NCBI RefSeq assembly: GCF_002933465.1
Contig: NZ_PSZE01000001.1
Location: forward strand, 248,001 to 312,000
Direction: 5' to 3'
Length of the DNA stretch: 64,000 bases
Origin: Nocardia nova
Lineage (GTDB): Bacteria > Actinomycetota > Actinomycetes > Mycobacteriales > Mycobacteriaceae
Shown: positions 41,843 to 50,550 of the stretch, piece by piece
Layout of the letters: each line of letters starts with the position of its first letter
Numbering within the stretch: position 1 is the first letter of the stretch
Notes under the pieces: model-generated
What the model saw: the letters and a program-made list of their open reading frames with translations, nothing else
What the model was told of the DNA's origin: nothing
The model's database searches: none
Made by a program: the position numbers and the translations under genes

Positions 41843-43723
41843 TCAGGCGGCGACCCGGCGAGTGATCGATATCGCGCCGCCGGGTGCGACCGTGACAACG
41901 GTGTCGGCGCGGTGATCGGCGGGCAGCTGGTGGGTTACGACGACCACCGTGCGGTCCGGGTCGACGAGATCGCTGGTTTCGTCGAGCAGTGCGCGCAGCA
42001 GTTCGGCGCCCGTCGCCGCCTCCATGTGTTCGGTGGGTTCGTCCAGGAGCAGGGTGTGGGCGGGGGCAACGAGAGCGCGTGCCAGCAGCAGACGCCGGCG
42101 CTGCCCGCCCGAGAGTGCGGCCGCGCCGCCGACCAGATCCGTATCCAGCCCCTCCGGCAGGGTATCGAGCCACGGCCCGGAACCGACCGCGCGCAGGGCG
42201 CTTTCGGCCTCCGCATCGGTCACGTCGCCACGGGCCACCCGCAGGTTCTCCAGGACCGAGGTGCCGAACACGTGCGCGTCCTCGGCGAAGAAGGTGCGGC
42301 CGGGGCGCGGGGTATCGAACAGGCCGGCCCAGCTCATCAGCAGCGTGGTCTTTCCCGCCCCGCTCGGGCCCACCACGGCGATCCGGCGGCCCGGCGGAAG
42401 GTCGGGCAACGCGTGAATCAGGCCGTCACGCCGGTCGCCGCTGTCGGCCGGCGCCACGGCGCGGTTGTTCGGATCGTCGTCCCGCGACGGCGGCTCGATC
42501 GGGTCGAGGGAACGGATGTGGCGCAGGGCGGCGCGGGCCTTGGTGAGAGCCTGCGCCGCGGCGGGTAGCACCCCCACAGCCTCGAACGCCGACAACGGCA
42601 GCAGCACCAGTATCGCGAAGGCCATCGGGCTGATCCCGCCGGCCGGGGCCGGCTGCAACGGCTCGGCCGGGGCGCCGAAGCCGTTGCCGTACAACATGAT
42701 TCCGATCAGCAAGGCGCCGAGAACACTGGCGCCGATAGACAGCGGAGTCGCCGCGGCCGCCCACGCGCTGCGCGAGGCCGCCCGGTCCTCGGCACGCACC
42801 GCGCGCTCGGCGGCAGTCGCGGCGGCCGTCATCGCCGTCTCGAGCCGACCGACGACCCGCAGTTCGGAAGCGTGATCAAGCACGGTCACGGCCGCGGCCC
42901 GGTATTCGGCACGATCGGATTGCACGGCCAGTTCCGCGTCCCGCGCCGCGCGCGCGGACAGCCAGGGCGCGAACCCGCCGGAAACCAGCAGAGCCACCGC
43001 GAGAATCAGCCCGGCCGACACGGAAATGGTCGCGAGCAGGGCGACGGCGGCGAGCGACAGGAGGATCGCGACCGCGATGGGAACCACCGCGCGCACGATC
43101 ACGGCGCCCAGGTCATCGATATCCGCGCCGATCCGGGTGAGCAGATCGCCCCGGCGCAGCAGCCCGGCACGGCCGGCGCCCATACCCGAGTCCCTACCGA
43201 CTTCTTCCCGACGCCGCAGGCGGGCTGTTCGGCGCTGCCGCTGCTGGGCCCGCCCGGCGTCGTGCGGGCCGGGGAGTCCCGATCGTGGCGGCTCGGACGA
43301 CGGACCGGCACCGCTGAGAGCATCGTCGGCGCCACGTTCGGCCGGACCGGTGACGTCGCCCTCGGATCGGCCGTCGCGTCGCAGGGACCAGATATCGGTG
43401 CGCGCCAACGCCGTATACACCGCCGTGCGGGCGGTCGTCATGGCGCGCAGCGCGACGTCGTGGGTTGCCAGCCGCTCGATGTAGCGGAACAGCCCGCGGG
43501 AGATGCCCAGCGCCCGGACGGCGACCACCGCGACGCTCAGGTCCAGCACCGGCGGCATCTGCCATGCCCGTGCGATCAACCACGCCGCCAGCGCCGCCAA
43601 CCCGAGTCCACTGCCCAGCGCGATCGTGCCCCAGCAGATCGATACGACCACGCGCCACGGGGAGATCTCCGACACTCGCGACAGCTGCCTCATATCGGCC
43701 CACACAGACCTCACCGCACCCAC
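41843..43723 (-). CDS. cydC: Thiol reductant ABC exporter subunit CydC
   Basis: A 626-residue half-transporter with an N-terminal six-helix domain and C-terminal ATPase. The ATPase has GPSGAGKTTL (Walker A), DAHVFGTSVLENLRVARGD, ALSGGQRRRLLLARALV and HTLLLDEPTEHM (Walker B). With CydD it exports cysteine/glutathione-type thiols needed for cytochrome bd assembly. A roughly 70-residue Gly/Arg/Pro-rich insertion (about residues 115-190) separates YTALARTDIWSLRRDG from RRGDLLTRIGADIDDLG, splitting a conserved intracellular loop. It overlaps cydD by 13 bp. Confidence 0.9.
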   Translation of the reverse strand: MGAVRSVWADMRQLSRVSEISPWRVVVSICWGTIALGSGLGLAALAAWLIARAWQMPPVLDLSVAVVAVRALGISRGLFRYIERLATHDVALRAMTTARTAVYTALARTDIWSLRRDGRSEGDVTGPAERGADDALSGAGPSSEPPRSGLPGPHDAGRAQQRQRRTARLRRREEVGRDSGMGAGRAGLLRRGDLLTRIGADIDDLGAVIVRAVVPIAVAILLSLAAVALLATISVSAGLILAVALLVSGGFAPWLSARAARDAELAVQSDRAEYRAAAVTVLDHASELRVVGRLETAMTAAATAAERAVRAEDRAASRSAWAAAATPLSIGASVLGALLIGIMLYGNGFGAPAEPLQPAPAGGISPMAFAILVLLPLSAFEAVGVLPAAAQALTKARAALRHIRSLDPIEPPSRDDDPNNRAVAPADSGDRRDGLIHALPDLPPGRRIAVVGPSGAGKTTLLMSWAGLFDTPRPGRTFFAEDAHVFGTSVLENLRVARGDVTDAEAESALRAVGSGPWLDTLPEGLDTDLVGGAAALSGGQRRRLLLARALVAPAHTLLLDEPTEHMEAATGAELLRALLDETSDLVDPDRTVVVVTHQLPADHRADTVVTVAPGGAISITRRVAA

Positions 43724-45660
43724 TTCCCTCCGGTCGCGGCTTCGACCGTTGCCGACGCCGTAACGGTCGGGCTCGATACGTGGGCGACGGCGGGTTCGGC
43801 CGGCTCCGGCTGCGCGGCATGGCGTTTCGCCGGCTTCGACTCCGGCCGCGCGTGTACCTCGATGATGTGATCGGCGATGGCGAGCACGGTGGGGCGGTGC
43901 GCCACCACGACGACCGTCGCGCCCGCGTGAGCTCGCTCGGTCAGGGCGGCGAGAACCGTGGCCTCACTGTGCTCGTCGAGATGGGCGGTGGGCTCGTCGA
44001 ACAGCAGAATCGGGCGGTCGGCGGCCAGCACGCGAACCAATGCCAGGCGTTGGCGCTGGCCCAGGGACAGACCGACGCCGCCGGGGCCCACCACGGTGTC
44101 CCACCCGTTCGGAAATTCGGCGAGGACCGAGTCGAAACCCGTTGCCGCGCAGGCGTTGTCGATGGCTTCGGCGCGGCGGGCCGGATCACCGTCGGCACTA
44201 CCGTGCCCGGCAGCACGGGCATGCGCGCCGAAGAGTTCGAGGTTCTCGCGCAAGGTGCCGGGCAGCAGCACCGGTCGTTGCGGCAACCAGGCGATATGCG
44301 ACCACCACTCGTCCGGATCGAGCTCGCCGACCGGGCGCCCGCCCGCCAGAACCGCACCCCGTTCCGGTGACATCAGGTTCAGTATCACTTGCAGCGCCGT
44401 CGATTTCCCGCTGCCGTTGGGACCGATGAGGGCGGTCACCGCTCCCGGTCGCAGCACACCCGACAAGCCGGCGGGGGCGTATCCGTCCCGGGCGCGCACC
44501 CACACATCACACAGTTCGATGTCTGCGGTCCCCGGTTCGGCCATCGCCGGGACTCGCGCCGCGAGCGGCTCGCCGGATCGCCGGGCATCTACTCGCGCAG
44601 GGCCGGTGGGCGCGGGGGCCGCCACCGAGACATCCCGCGCACCGGCGACGCCCACGGAGAGGTCCCGCTCGGCCCGGTCCGGCTCCATTATCGCGAAAGC
44701 CCGTTCAGCAGCGGCCATTCCGTCCTGCGCCGCATGGAACCTCTCACCCACCGCACGCAGCGGCAGATAGACCTCCGGGGCGAGGATCAGGCCCAGCAGC
44801 CCGGCGTACAGGCCCATATGCCCGAAGACCAGCCGCATGCCGATCGACACGGCGACCAGTGCCACGCACAGGGTCGCCAGCATCTCCAGCACCATCGAGG
44901 ACAGGAACGCCATCCGCAGCGTCGCCATGGTCCGCTTGTGCAGCGCCTCACCGAGCTCGCGCACCCGGTGCCGCATGGTCGGCGCACCGTCCTCGGCCGC
45001 GCCGGTTTCCCGGCCGAGCGCCCGCAGCGTCGGCATTCCGGCGAACAGGTCGAGCATCTGATCCGACAGCCGGGTGGTGGCGGCCAGGGCGTCAGCGGCG
45101 CGGCCCTGGGTCATCAGCCCGATCAGGATCATGAAGATCGGGATCAGCGGCAACGTCACCAGGATGATGATCGCCGCGGTGAGATCGTGCACGGCGATCA
45201 CGGTCAGCACGATGGGCGGTACCAGCACCGCGAGCAGCAGCGCCGGAAGATATCCGGTGAGATAGGCACGCAGACCGCCCAGCCCGTCGCCGACCACCAC
45301 CACGAGTTCGGTACGGCGGCGGTCCAATTCGCGTGGAGGCAAGGCGGCTCCGGCGGCCAGGACGGAATTCTCCAATTCCGAGACCACCTGGGCGCCGGCT
45401 CGATGCGCCAGCCGCGACTGCCACCAGCTCGCCACCGTCCGCACCGCGATCGCTGCCGCCAAAATCGCCAGCTCGGCGGTCCACGCGGCGATTGTGCGCC
45501 GGCCGGGATCGCTGATCACGCCCGCCACGATCCGGGCCAGCATCAGCGCCGCGACCACGATGCCCGCTGTGATCACCAGCGACAGTCCCACGCTGAGGAT
45601 CAGATATCGGCGGGCCGAGCGGGCGTGACGCCACAGCCGGGGATCGACGGGTCGGGCCAT
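43711..45660 (-). CDS. cydD: Thiol reductant ABC exporter subunit CydD
   Basis: A 649-residue ABC half-transporter. Six membrane helices (residues about 20-330) include RRTELVVVVGDGLGGLRAYL and LTLPLIPIFMILIG typical of CydD. The ATPase has IGPNGSGKSTALQVILNLM, HIAWLPQRPVLLPGTLRENL, LSLGQRQRLALVRVLAADRP and ILLFDEPTAHLD. An extra linker of about 45 residues precedes the ATPase. It lies 6 bp after cydB and overlaps cydC. Confidence 0.92.
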   Translation of the reverse strand: MARPVDPRLWRHARSARRYLILSVGLSLVITAGIVVAALMLARIVAGVISDPGRRTIAAWTAELAILAAAIAVRTVASWWQSRLAHRAGAQVVSELENSVLAAGAALPPRELDRRRTELVVVVGDGLGGLRAYLTGYLPALLLAVLVPPIVLTVIAVHDLTAAIIILVTLPLIPIFMILIGLMTQGRAADALAATTRLSDQMLDLFAGMPTLRALGRETGAAEDGAPTMRHRVRELGEALHKRTMATLRMAFLSSMVLEMLATLCVALVAVSIGMRLVFGHMGLYAGLLGLILAPEVYLPLRAVGERFHAAQDGMAAAERAFAIMEPDRAERDLSVGVAGARDVSVAAPAPTGPARVDARRSGEPLAARVPAMAEPGTADIELCDVWVRARDGYAPAGLSGVLRPGAVTALIGPNGSGKSTALQVILNLMSPERGAVLAGGRPVGELDPDEWWSHIAWLPQRPVLLPGTLRENLELFGAHARAAGHGSADGDPARRAEAIDNACAATGFDSVLAEFPNGWDTVVGPGGVGLSLGQRQRLALVRVLAADRPILLFDEPTAHLDEHSEATVLAALTERAHAGATVVVVAHRPTVLAIADHIIEVHARPESKPAKRHAAQPEPAEPAVAHVSSPTVTASATVEAATGGKWVR

Positions 45661-45666
45661 CGGGGC

Positions 45667-46728
45667 CTACCGCGCGCCGCTGCGCATCGACAGGCCGATG
45701 GGCGCCGGAATCTGCTCGACGGTGATGCGCTTGCGGAAGACCCAGTACGTCCAGCCCTGGTAGATCAGCACGACCGGAGTGAGCACCACCGCGACCCAGC
45801 TCATCACCACCAGCGTGTAATGCGTGGAGGAGGCGCTGACCGTGGGATGTCCGTCGACCATCCGGCCGTCGACGGTCAGCCCGTAGGCGGCGTCGATGGT
45901 GGACGGCAGCACGTACGGGAACAGCGCACCGAACAGCAGCACGATCGCGGCGACCACGGTGACGGCGGTGCCGGTGAACGCCCAGCCGTCGCGGTGCCGC
46001 AGCACCGCACCACCGGCGAGCAGCAGGCCGAAGACCGCCACGCCCAACGGAATCCAGGTCCAGCCCTGGCCGTGGGCCACCTGCGTCCACAGCGCGAACG
46101 CGCCGGCGACCACGGTGGCCGGCAACCAGATCACGCGGGCGATCCGTTCGGCGCTGTCGCGAATATCGCCGCCGGTCTTCAAGGCGATGAAGACCGCGCC
46201 GTGCAGGATGAACAGCAGCAGCAGCGTCAGTGCGCCGAGCAGTCCGTAGGGATTGATCAGGCCGAGCAGACCGCCCTCGATCTGCTTGTGCCCGTTGAGC
46301 TGTACCCCGTGCACGATATTCGCGAAGGCGAGCCCCCAGGCCAGGGCGGGCACCCAGGAACCGAAGATGATCGCGGCGTCACACCACTTGTACCAGCGGG
46401 GATCGTGGATCTTGCCGCGCCATTCGATCGCCACCGCACGCACGATCAACGCCACCAGAATCAGCAGCAGCGCCAGATAGAACCCGGAGAACAGACTGGC
46501 GTACCACTCCGGGAAGGCCGCGAACATCGCACCGCCGGCGGTGATCAGCCACACCTCGTTGCCGTCCCAGACCGGCCCGATCGTGTTGAGTACGACTCGT
46601 TTTCGCGTTTCGTCGCCGCGGCCGACGATCGGCATCAGTATTCCGACGCCGAAATCGAAGCCCTCGAGTACGAAGTAGCCGGTGAACAGGACACCGATCA
46701 GCAAGAACCAGAATTCGGGCAGACTCAT
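45667..46728 (-). CDS. cydB: Cytochrome bd oxidase subunit II
   Basis: The 353-residue membrane subunit begins SLPEFWFLLIGVLFTGYFVL, then EGFDFGVG, and has about eight helices with IGPVWDGNEVWLITAGGAMF and FPEWYASLFSGFYLAL. It partners CydA in the quinol:O2 oxidoreductase used at low oxygen. It starts 10 bp after the cydA stop, in order cydA-B-D-C. Confidence 0.96.
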   Translation of the reverse strand: MSLPEFWFLLIGVLFTGYFVLEGFDFGVGILMPIVGRGDETRKRVVLNTIGPVWDGNEVWLITAGGAMFAAFPEWYASLFSGFYLALLLILVALIVRAVAIEWRGKIHDPRWYKWCDAAIIFGSWVPALAWGLAFANIVHGVQLNGHKQIEGGLLGLINPYGLLGALTLLLLFILHGAVFIALKTGGDIRDSAERIARVIWLPATVVAGAFALWTQVAHGQGWTWIPLGVAVFGLLLAGGAVLRHRDGWAFTGTAVTVVAAIVLLFGALFPYVLPSTIDAAYGLTVDGRMVDGHPTVSASSTHYTLVVMSWVAVVLTPVVLIYQGWTYWVFRKRITVEQIPAPIGLSMRSGAR

Positions 46729-46738
46729 CCTCGGCTCC

Positions 46739-48187
46739 TCAGTACGCGAACGAAAGCTTCTCGACCTCAGGCGTTTCCGTCTCCGCGGGTGGCGATTCAG
46801 GCCCCTCGATCACGTAGCGCCGCATCAGGAAGAACCACACGACGGCCAGGGCGCCGTACAGCAGGGTGAAGACGATCAGCGAGGTCAGCACGGTGCCGGC
46901 GGTATGCCCGGAGACGGCCTGCTGCACTGTCATCCGGATGGCCGGGTTCCCGGTCGGATTCGGTGCGACCACCCAGGGCTGGCGGCCCATCTCGGTGAAG
47001 ACCCAGCCCGCGCTGTTGGCCAGGAACGGCGTCGGAATGCAGATCAGGCTCAGCCACTTGAACCAGGGCTGATCCGGTATCCGCCCGCGCCGGGTCATCC
47101 AGAAGCCCAGCAGCGCGATGGCGGCCGAACCGATCGCCCAGCCGATCATGGCGCGGAAGGTCCAATAGGTGACGAACAGGTTGGGCCGGTAGTCGCCCGG
47201 GCCGTACTTGTCGTTGTAGCTGAGCTGAAGGTCCTTGACGCCCTGCAGCGTGACGTCGCTGAACTTGCCCTCGGCGAGATAGGGCAACACGCCGGGCACC
47301 TCGATCACGTGGGTGACGCTGTCGCAGTTGTTGTGCGTGCCGACGGTCAGCACCGAGAAGTCGGGGTCGGTTTGGGTGTGGCACAACGATTCCGCCGAGG
47401 CCATCTTCATCGGCTGCTGTTTGAACATCAGCTTGCCCTGGATGTCACCGGTGAACACCAGCGCGATACCGGCGATCACGATCACCCACATACCGCAGCG
47501 GGCGGCCGGTCGCCACATGCTCCGAGCCTCGGCGAGCAGCTCCGCGTGGCCCGAGCGGGCGTTGCGGACCATCCACCAGCCGCCGATACCGGCCACGAAG
47601 GTGCCCGCGGTGAGGAAAGCACCCGCGACGACGTGCGGAAAGGCCGCCAGCGCGGTGTTGTTGGTCAGCAGTGCGCCGATGCTCTCCAGTTCGGCGCGGC
47701 CGGATTCGGGGTTGTAGCGGGCGCCGACCGGATGCTGCATGAACGAGTTGGCGGCGATGATGAAGTAGGCGGAGGCGTTCACGCCGATCGCGACCAGCCA
47801 GATGGTGGCCAGGTGGACCAGTTTCGGCAGCCGCGACCAGCCGAAGATCCACAGGCCCAGGAAGGTCGATTCCAGGAAGAACGCGGCCAGGCCCTCCATG
47901 GCGAGCGGGGCGCCGAACACGTCGCCGACGAAGCGCGAGTATTCGCTCCAGTTCATGCCGAACTGGAACTCCTGCACGATGCCGGTGGCGACACCGAGGG
48001 CGAAGTTGATCATGAACAACTTGCCGAAGAACTTCGTCAGCCGGTACCAATGATCCTTCCCCGTGATCACCCATGCGGTCTGCATCCCGGCGACCATGGG
48101 CGCGAGGCCGATGGTGAGCGGTACGAAGATGAAGTGATAGACGGTCGTGATCCCGAACTGCCAACGCGAGACGTCGACGACATCCAT
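46739..48187 (-). CDS. cydA: Cytochrome bd oxidase subunit I
   Basis: A 482-residue quinol oxidase subunit. Heme ligands and quinol residues fit: TTVYHFIFVPLTIG (b595 His), EFQFGMNWSEYSRFVGDVFG, PLAMEGLAAFFLESTFLGLW (Glu pair), KQQPMKMASAE (b558 Met), and EMGRQPWVV. The Q-loop is the short type found in actinobacteria and bacilli. ATG 48187 has GGAGG 7 nt upstream and begins MDVVDVSRWQF; an earlier in-frame start adds 11 residues. An 18-bp perfect palindrome lies 37 bp upstream, likely a repressor site. Confidence 0.96.
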   Translation of the reverse strand: MDVVDVSRWQFGITTVYHFIFVPLTIGLAPMVAGMQTAWVITGKDHWYRLTKFFGKLFMINFALGVATGIVQEFQFGMNWSEYSRFVGDVFGAPLAMEGLAAFFLESTFLGLWIFGWSRLPKLVHLATIWLVAIGVNASAYFIIAANSFMQHPVGARYNPESGRAELESIGALLTNNTALAAFPHVVAGAFLTAGTFVAGIGGWWMVRNARSGHAELLAEARSMWRPAARCGMWVIVIAGIALVFTGDIQGKLMFKQQPMKMASAESLCHTQTDPDFSVLTVGTHNNCDSVTHVIEVPGVLPYLAEGKFSDVTLQGVKDLQLSYNDKYGPGDYRPNLFVTYWTFRAMIGWAIGSAAIALLGFWMTRRGRIPDQPWFKWLSLICIPTPFLANSAGWVFTEMGRQPWVVAPNPTGNPAIRMTVQQAVSGHTAGTVLTSLIVFTLLYGALAVVWFFLMRRYVIEGPESPPAETETPEVEKLSFAY

Positions 48188-48224
48188 CCGGCGGCCTCCT
48201 GTGTCATGCGGGACATCCACACCT

Positions 48225-48242
48225 ACTACGACATGTCGTAGT
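48225..48242. promoter_or_regulatory. 18-bp perfect palindrome in the cydA promoter
   Basis: ACTACGACATGTCGTAGT is fully self-complementary. CTACGACATGTCGTAG-type sites resemble BlaI/MecI-family operators of actinobacteria (winged-helix repressors recognising TAC...GTA dyads); that assignment is inferred. It would place oxygen/redox-linked repression on the cyd operon. Confidence 0.7.
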
Positions 48243-48354
48243 TGAGCCTACGCCGGAACAGCCGTGGGGCAACGAGTCCTACGTCACGACATTCCAACAA
48301 TTATTGCTGCGCGGTAACGGGTTCCGTATTCGACGCTCCGACACCGAGGGCGAA

Positions 48355-49269
48355 TCAGGTCCAGTCGGCGATATTCCAGGCCCGTTCGATCCCGCGATTC
48401 ACCAGATCCCTGATTTCGTCGGCACAGTCCGGCGCCGACATCCGCAGCCCATCCAGCGTCGCCACTCGCGCGGCCAGCGTGATGCTCGACAGTAGCCAAA
48501 CACTGTCGGCGGTAACGAGATCCGCCGTGAACAGCGACTTGTAGCTGCAGTCCCAGCCTGCCTTGCCCGCCTCGGCGAACAACGCGCGCTGGGTGATGCC
48601 GGGCAGGACGCCGTCGCGCGCGGGCGGGGTGAGCAACTGCTTGTCGCGCTGGATCACGACCGTCGAGCGCGGGCCCTCCAGCACGCGATGCTCGGTGCTG
48701 GTGAAGATCACGTCGTCGGCGTCCTGGCGGGCCGCGAACCGCAGCGCCGCCATATTCGTCGCATAGGAGAGCGTCTTGGCGCCGAGTAGGAGCCACGGGG
48801 CGGTGGTCGCGAGTTCGGTGGAAATGCCGCGAGTGAGAGTGATCACCGAAATACCTTCGGCGCGAGCCTTACTCACCCGCTCGGCGACCGGGCTCACCAG
48901 CACGTAGCCGGTGAGATCCGGTGCCGGGCCGGACAGTTCGCCCGAACCGACGCGCTTGGACTCGGCGCCGTCGCGGCCCCGCGTCACGATCATGCGCAGC
49001 ACGCCCTCGCGGTCGGATCCCCACTCCTTGACCGCGGACTCCACCGCGGTGCGCCACTGGGCGACATCCGGGTCCGGCAGGTCCAGCGCTTGGGCCGAGC
49101 GGCGTAGCCGAGCCAGATGTAACTCCAGTGCACTCGCCTTACCGTCCCGCACCAGCACCGTCTCGAAGACGCCGTCGCCGCGCAACGTACCGATATCGTC
49201 CGCGTAGAGCAACGGCTCGTCCGGATTCCGGACGGTACCGTCGAGTGTCACCAGAACTCGATCCACCAT
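48355..49269 (-). CDS. pabC: Aminodeoxychorismate lyase (PLP class IV)
   Basis: A 304-residue fold-type IV PLP enzyme, making p-aminobenzoate from aminodeoxychorismate for folate. Motifs include LRGDGVFETVLVRDGK, LRMIVTRGRDG, the PLP lysine in LLLGAKTLSYATNM, and LEGPRSTVVI in place of the usual EG-x-x-S-N. ADC lyase is favoured over branched-chain aminotransferase by synteny with Rv0812. ATG 49269 has TAGGCT 7 nt upstream (leaderless). Divergent from ygfZ. Confidence 0.85.
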   Translation of the reverse strand: MVDRVLVTLDGTVRNPDEPLLYADDIGTLRGDGVFETVLVRDGKASALELHLARLRRSAQALDLPDPDVAQWRTAVESAVKEWGSDREGVLRMIVTRGRDGAESKRVGSGELSGPAPDLTGYVLVSPVAERVSKARAEGISVITLTRGISTELATTAPWLLLGAKTLSYATNMAALRFAARQDADDVIFTSTEHRVLEGPRSTVVIQRDKQLLTPPARDGVLPGITQRALFAEAGKAGWDCSYKSLFTADLVTADSVWLLSSITLAARVATLDGLRMSAPDCADEIRDLVNRGIERAWNIADWT

Positions 49270-49434
49270 GCGTGGCAGCCTAGGCGAATCGAGCGCTCCA
49301 GGCGTGAGTACGCAATCGCCGGGCAACGCCCGGGCGCGCCCCGCGCCGACAGGCATATCCGCGGCATCCTCACCGCATACCCGCGGCAACCCGTGGCGCG
49401 GCGCGGGTCGGCGCGACCGCCTATTGTGGAAAAT

Positions 49435-50550
49435 GTGTCCGTGGTTGCCGCCCCCAGTCCACTGCTCGGTCTCCCAGGGGCCGTGCCCGGCCCGCCCGAA
49501 AGTCCCGATGCATCGGTCGCCTGGCATTACGGCGATCCCTTCGGGGAACAGCGTGCCGCGGCCCAGCGCGTGGCCGTCGTGGACCGTTCCCACCGCTTCG
49601 TGGCGAGGATCACCGGCGCCGAACGGCTGAGCTGGCTGCACACGATTTCCAGCCAGCACATCGCCGAGCTGAGCGACGGCCGGTCCGCCGAGAACCTGGA
49701 TCTGGACCTCAACGGCCGCGTCCAGCACCACTTCGTGCTCACCGAACTCGACGGCACGGTGTGGATCGATACCGAAGGTGATCGTGGCCCGGCTCTGCTC
49801 GACTTCCTGCAGAAGATGGTCTTCTGGGCCGACGCCAAACCCGAGGCCGCATCGGACCACGCGGTCCTGAGCCTGCTCGGGCCGCGGGTGAGCGAGCTGA
49901 CCGAGGCACTGGGCGTCGCCGCCCTGCCGGAGGTGTACGGCGCGGTCGCCCTGCCCGGCGGCGGGTTCCTGCGCCGCATGCCGTGGCCCACCGAGGATTC
50001 CTACGAGCTGGTGGTGCCGCGCGACCGGCTGCGCGAGCTGTGGTCGGCGCTGACCGCGGCCGGCGCCGAACCGGCCGGGCTGTGGGCCTTCGAGGCGCTG
50101 CGGGTGGCGGCGTTGCGCCCGCGTATCGGTCTCGACACCGACGATCGGACCATTCCGCACGAGGCCCACTGGATCGGCGGCCCGGACGAATTCGGCGCGG
50201 TCCATCTGAACAAGGGTTGCTATCGCGGGCAGGAAACCGTCGCCCGCGTCCACAATCTCGGTAAACCGCCGCGGCATCTGGTGCTGCTGCACCTGGACGG
50301 CTCCGCCGATGCCCGGCCCACGGCCGGTGACGCGGTGACCGCCGGCGGCCGCGCGGTCGGCCGCCTCGGCACGGTGATCGACCATTACGAACTCGGGCCG
50401 ATCGCACTCGCGCTGGTCAAACGCGCGATCCCCGCCGACACCCGGCTGGAGGCCGGCCCGATGGCCGCCGCCATCGATCCGGATTCGATCCCGTCCGATG
50501 ACGAGCCGCAGGCCGGCCGGCTCGCCGTGGACAAGTTGCGCGGCCGGTGA
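49435..50550 (+). CDS. ygfZ: YgfZ/GcvT-like folate-binding protein
   Basis: A 371-residue member of the GcvT-like YgfZ family, with the hallmark NKGCYRGQETVAR (K-G-C-Y-x-G-Q-E) near residue 260. Upstream are HYGDPFGEQRAAAQRVAVVD and GRVQHHFVLTELDGTVWID. YgfZ uses tetrahydrofolate to support Fe-S enzymes such as MiaB under oxidative stress. Several GTG codons compete; GTG 49435 is chosen as TATTGT (49422-49427) is exactly 7 nt upstream. Divergent from pabC, the folate-synthesis gene. It overlaps the MOSC gene by 4 bp. Confidence 0.9.
   Translation: MSVVAAPSPLLGLPGAVPGPPESPDASVAWHYGDPFGEQRAAAQRVAVVDRSHRFVARITGAERLSWLHTISSQHIAELSDGRSAENLDLDLNGRVQHHFVLTELDGTVWIDTEGDRGPALLDFLQKMVFWADAKPEAASDHAVLSLLGPRVSELTEALGVAALPEVYGAVALPGGGFLRRMPWPTEDSYELVVPRDRLRELWSALTAAGAEPAGLWAFEALRVAALRPRIGLDTDDRTIPHEAHWIGGPDEFGAVHLNKGCYRGQETVARVHNLGKPPRHLVLLHLDGSADARPTAGDAVTAGGRAVGRLGTVIDHYELGPIALALVKRAIPADTRLEAGPMAAAIDPDSIPSDDEPQAGRLAVDKLRGR

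Noticed and set aside
44389..46869. An 826-codon plus-strand frame across cydD and cydB
   Set aside because: Composition is His/Gln/Arg-rich shadow coding; both minus-strand genes carry complete family motifs.
49270..50385. Upstream extension of pabC through ygfZ in an open minus frame
   Set aside because: A TAGGCT-N7-ATG leaderless start at 49269 matches the family N-terminus; the extension is antisense to ygfZ.
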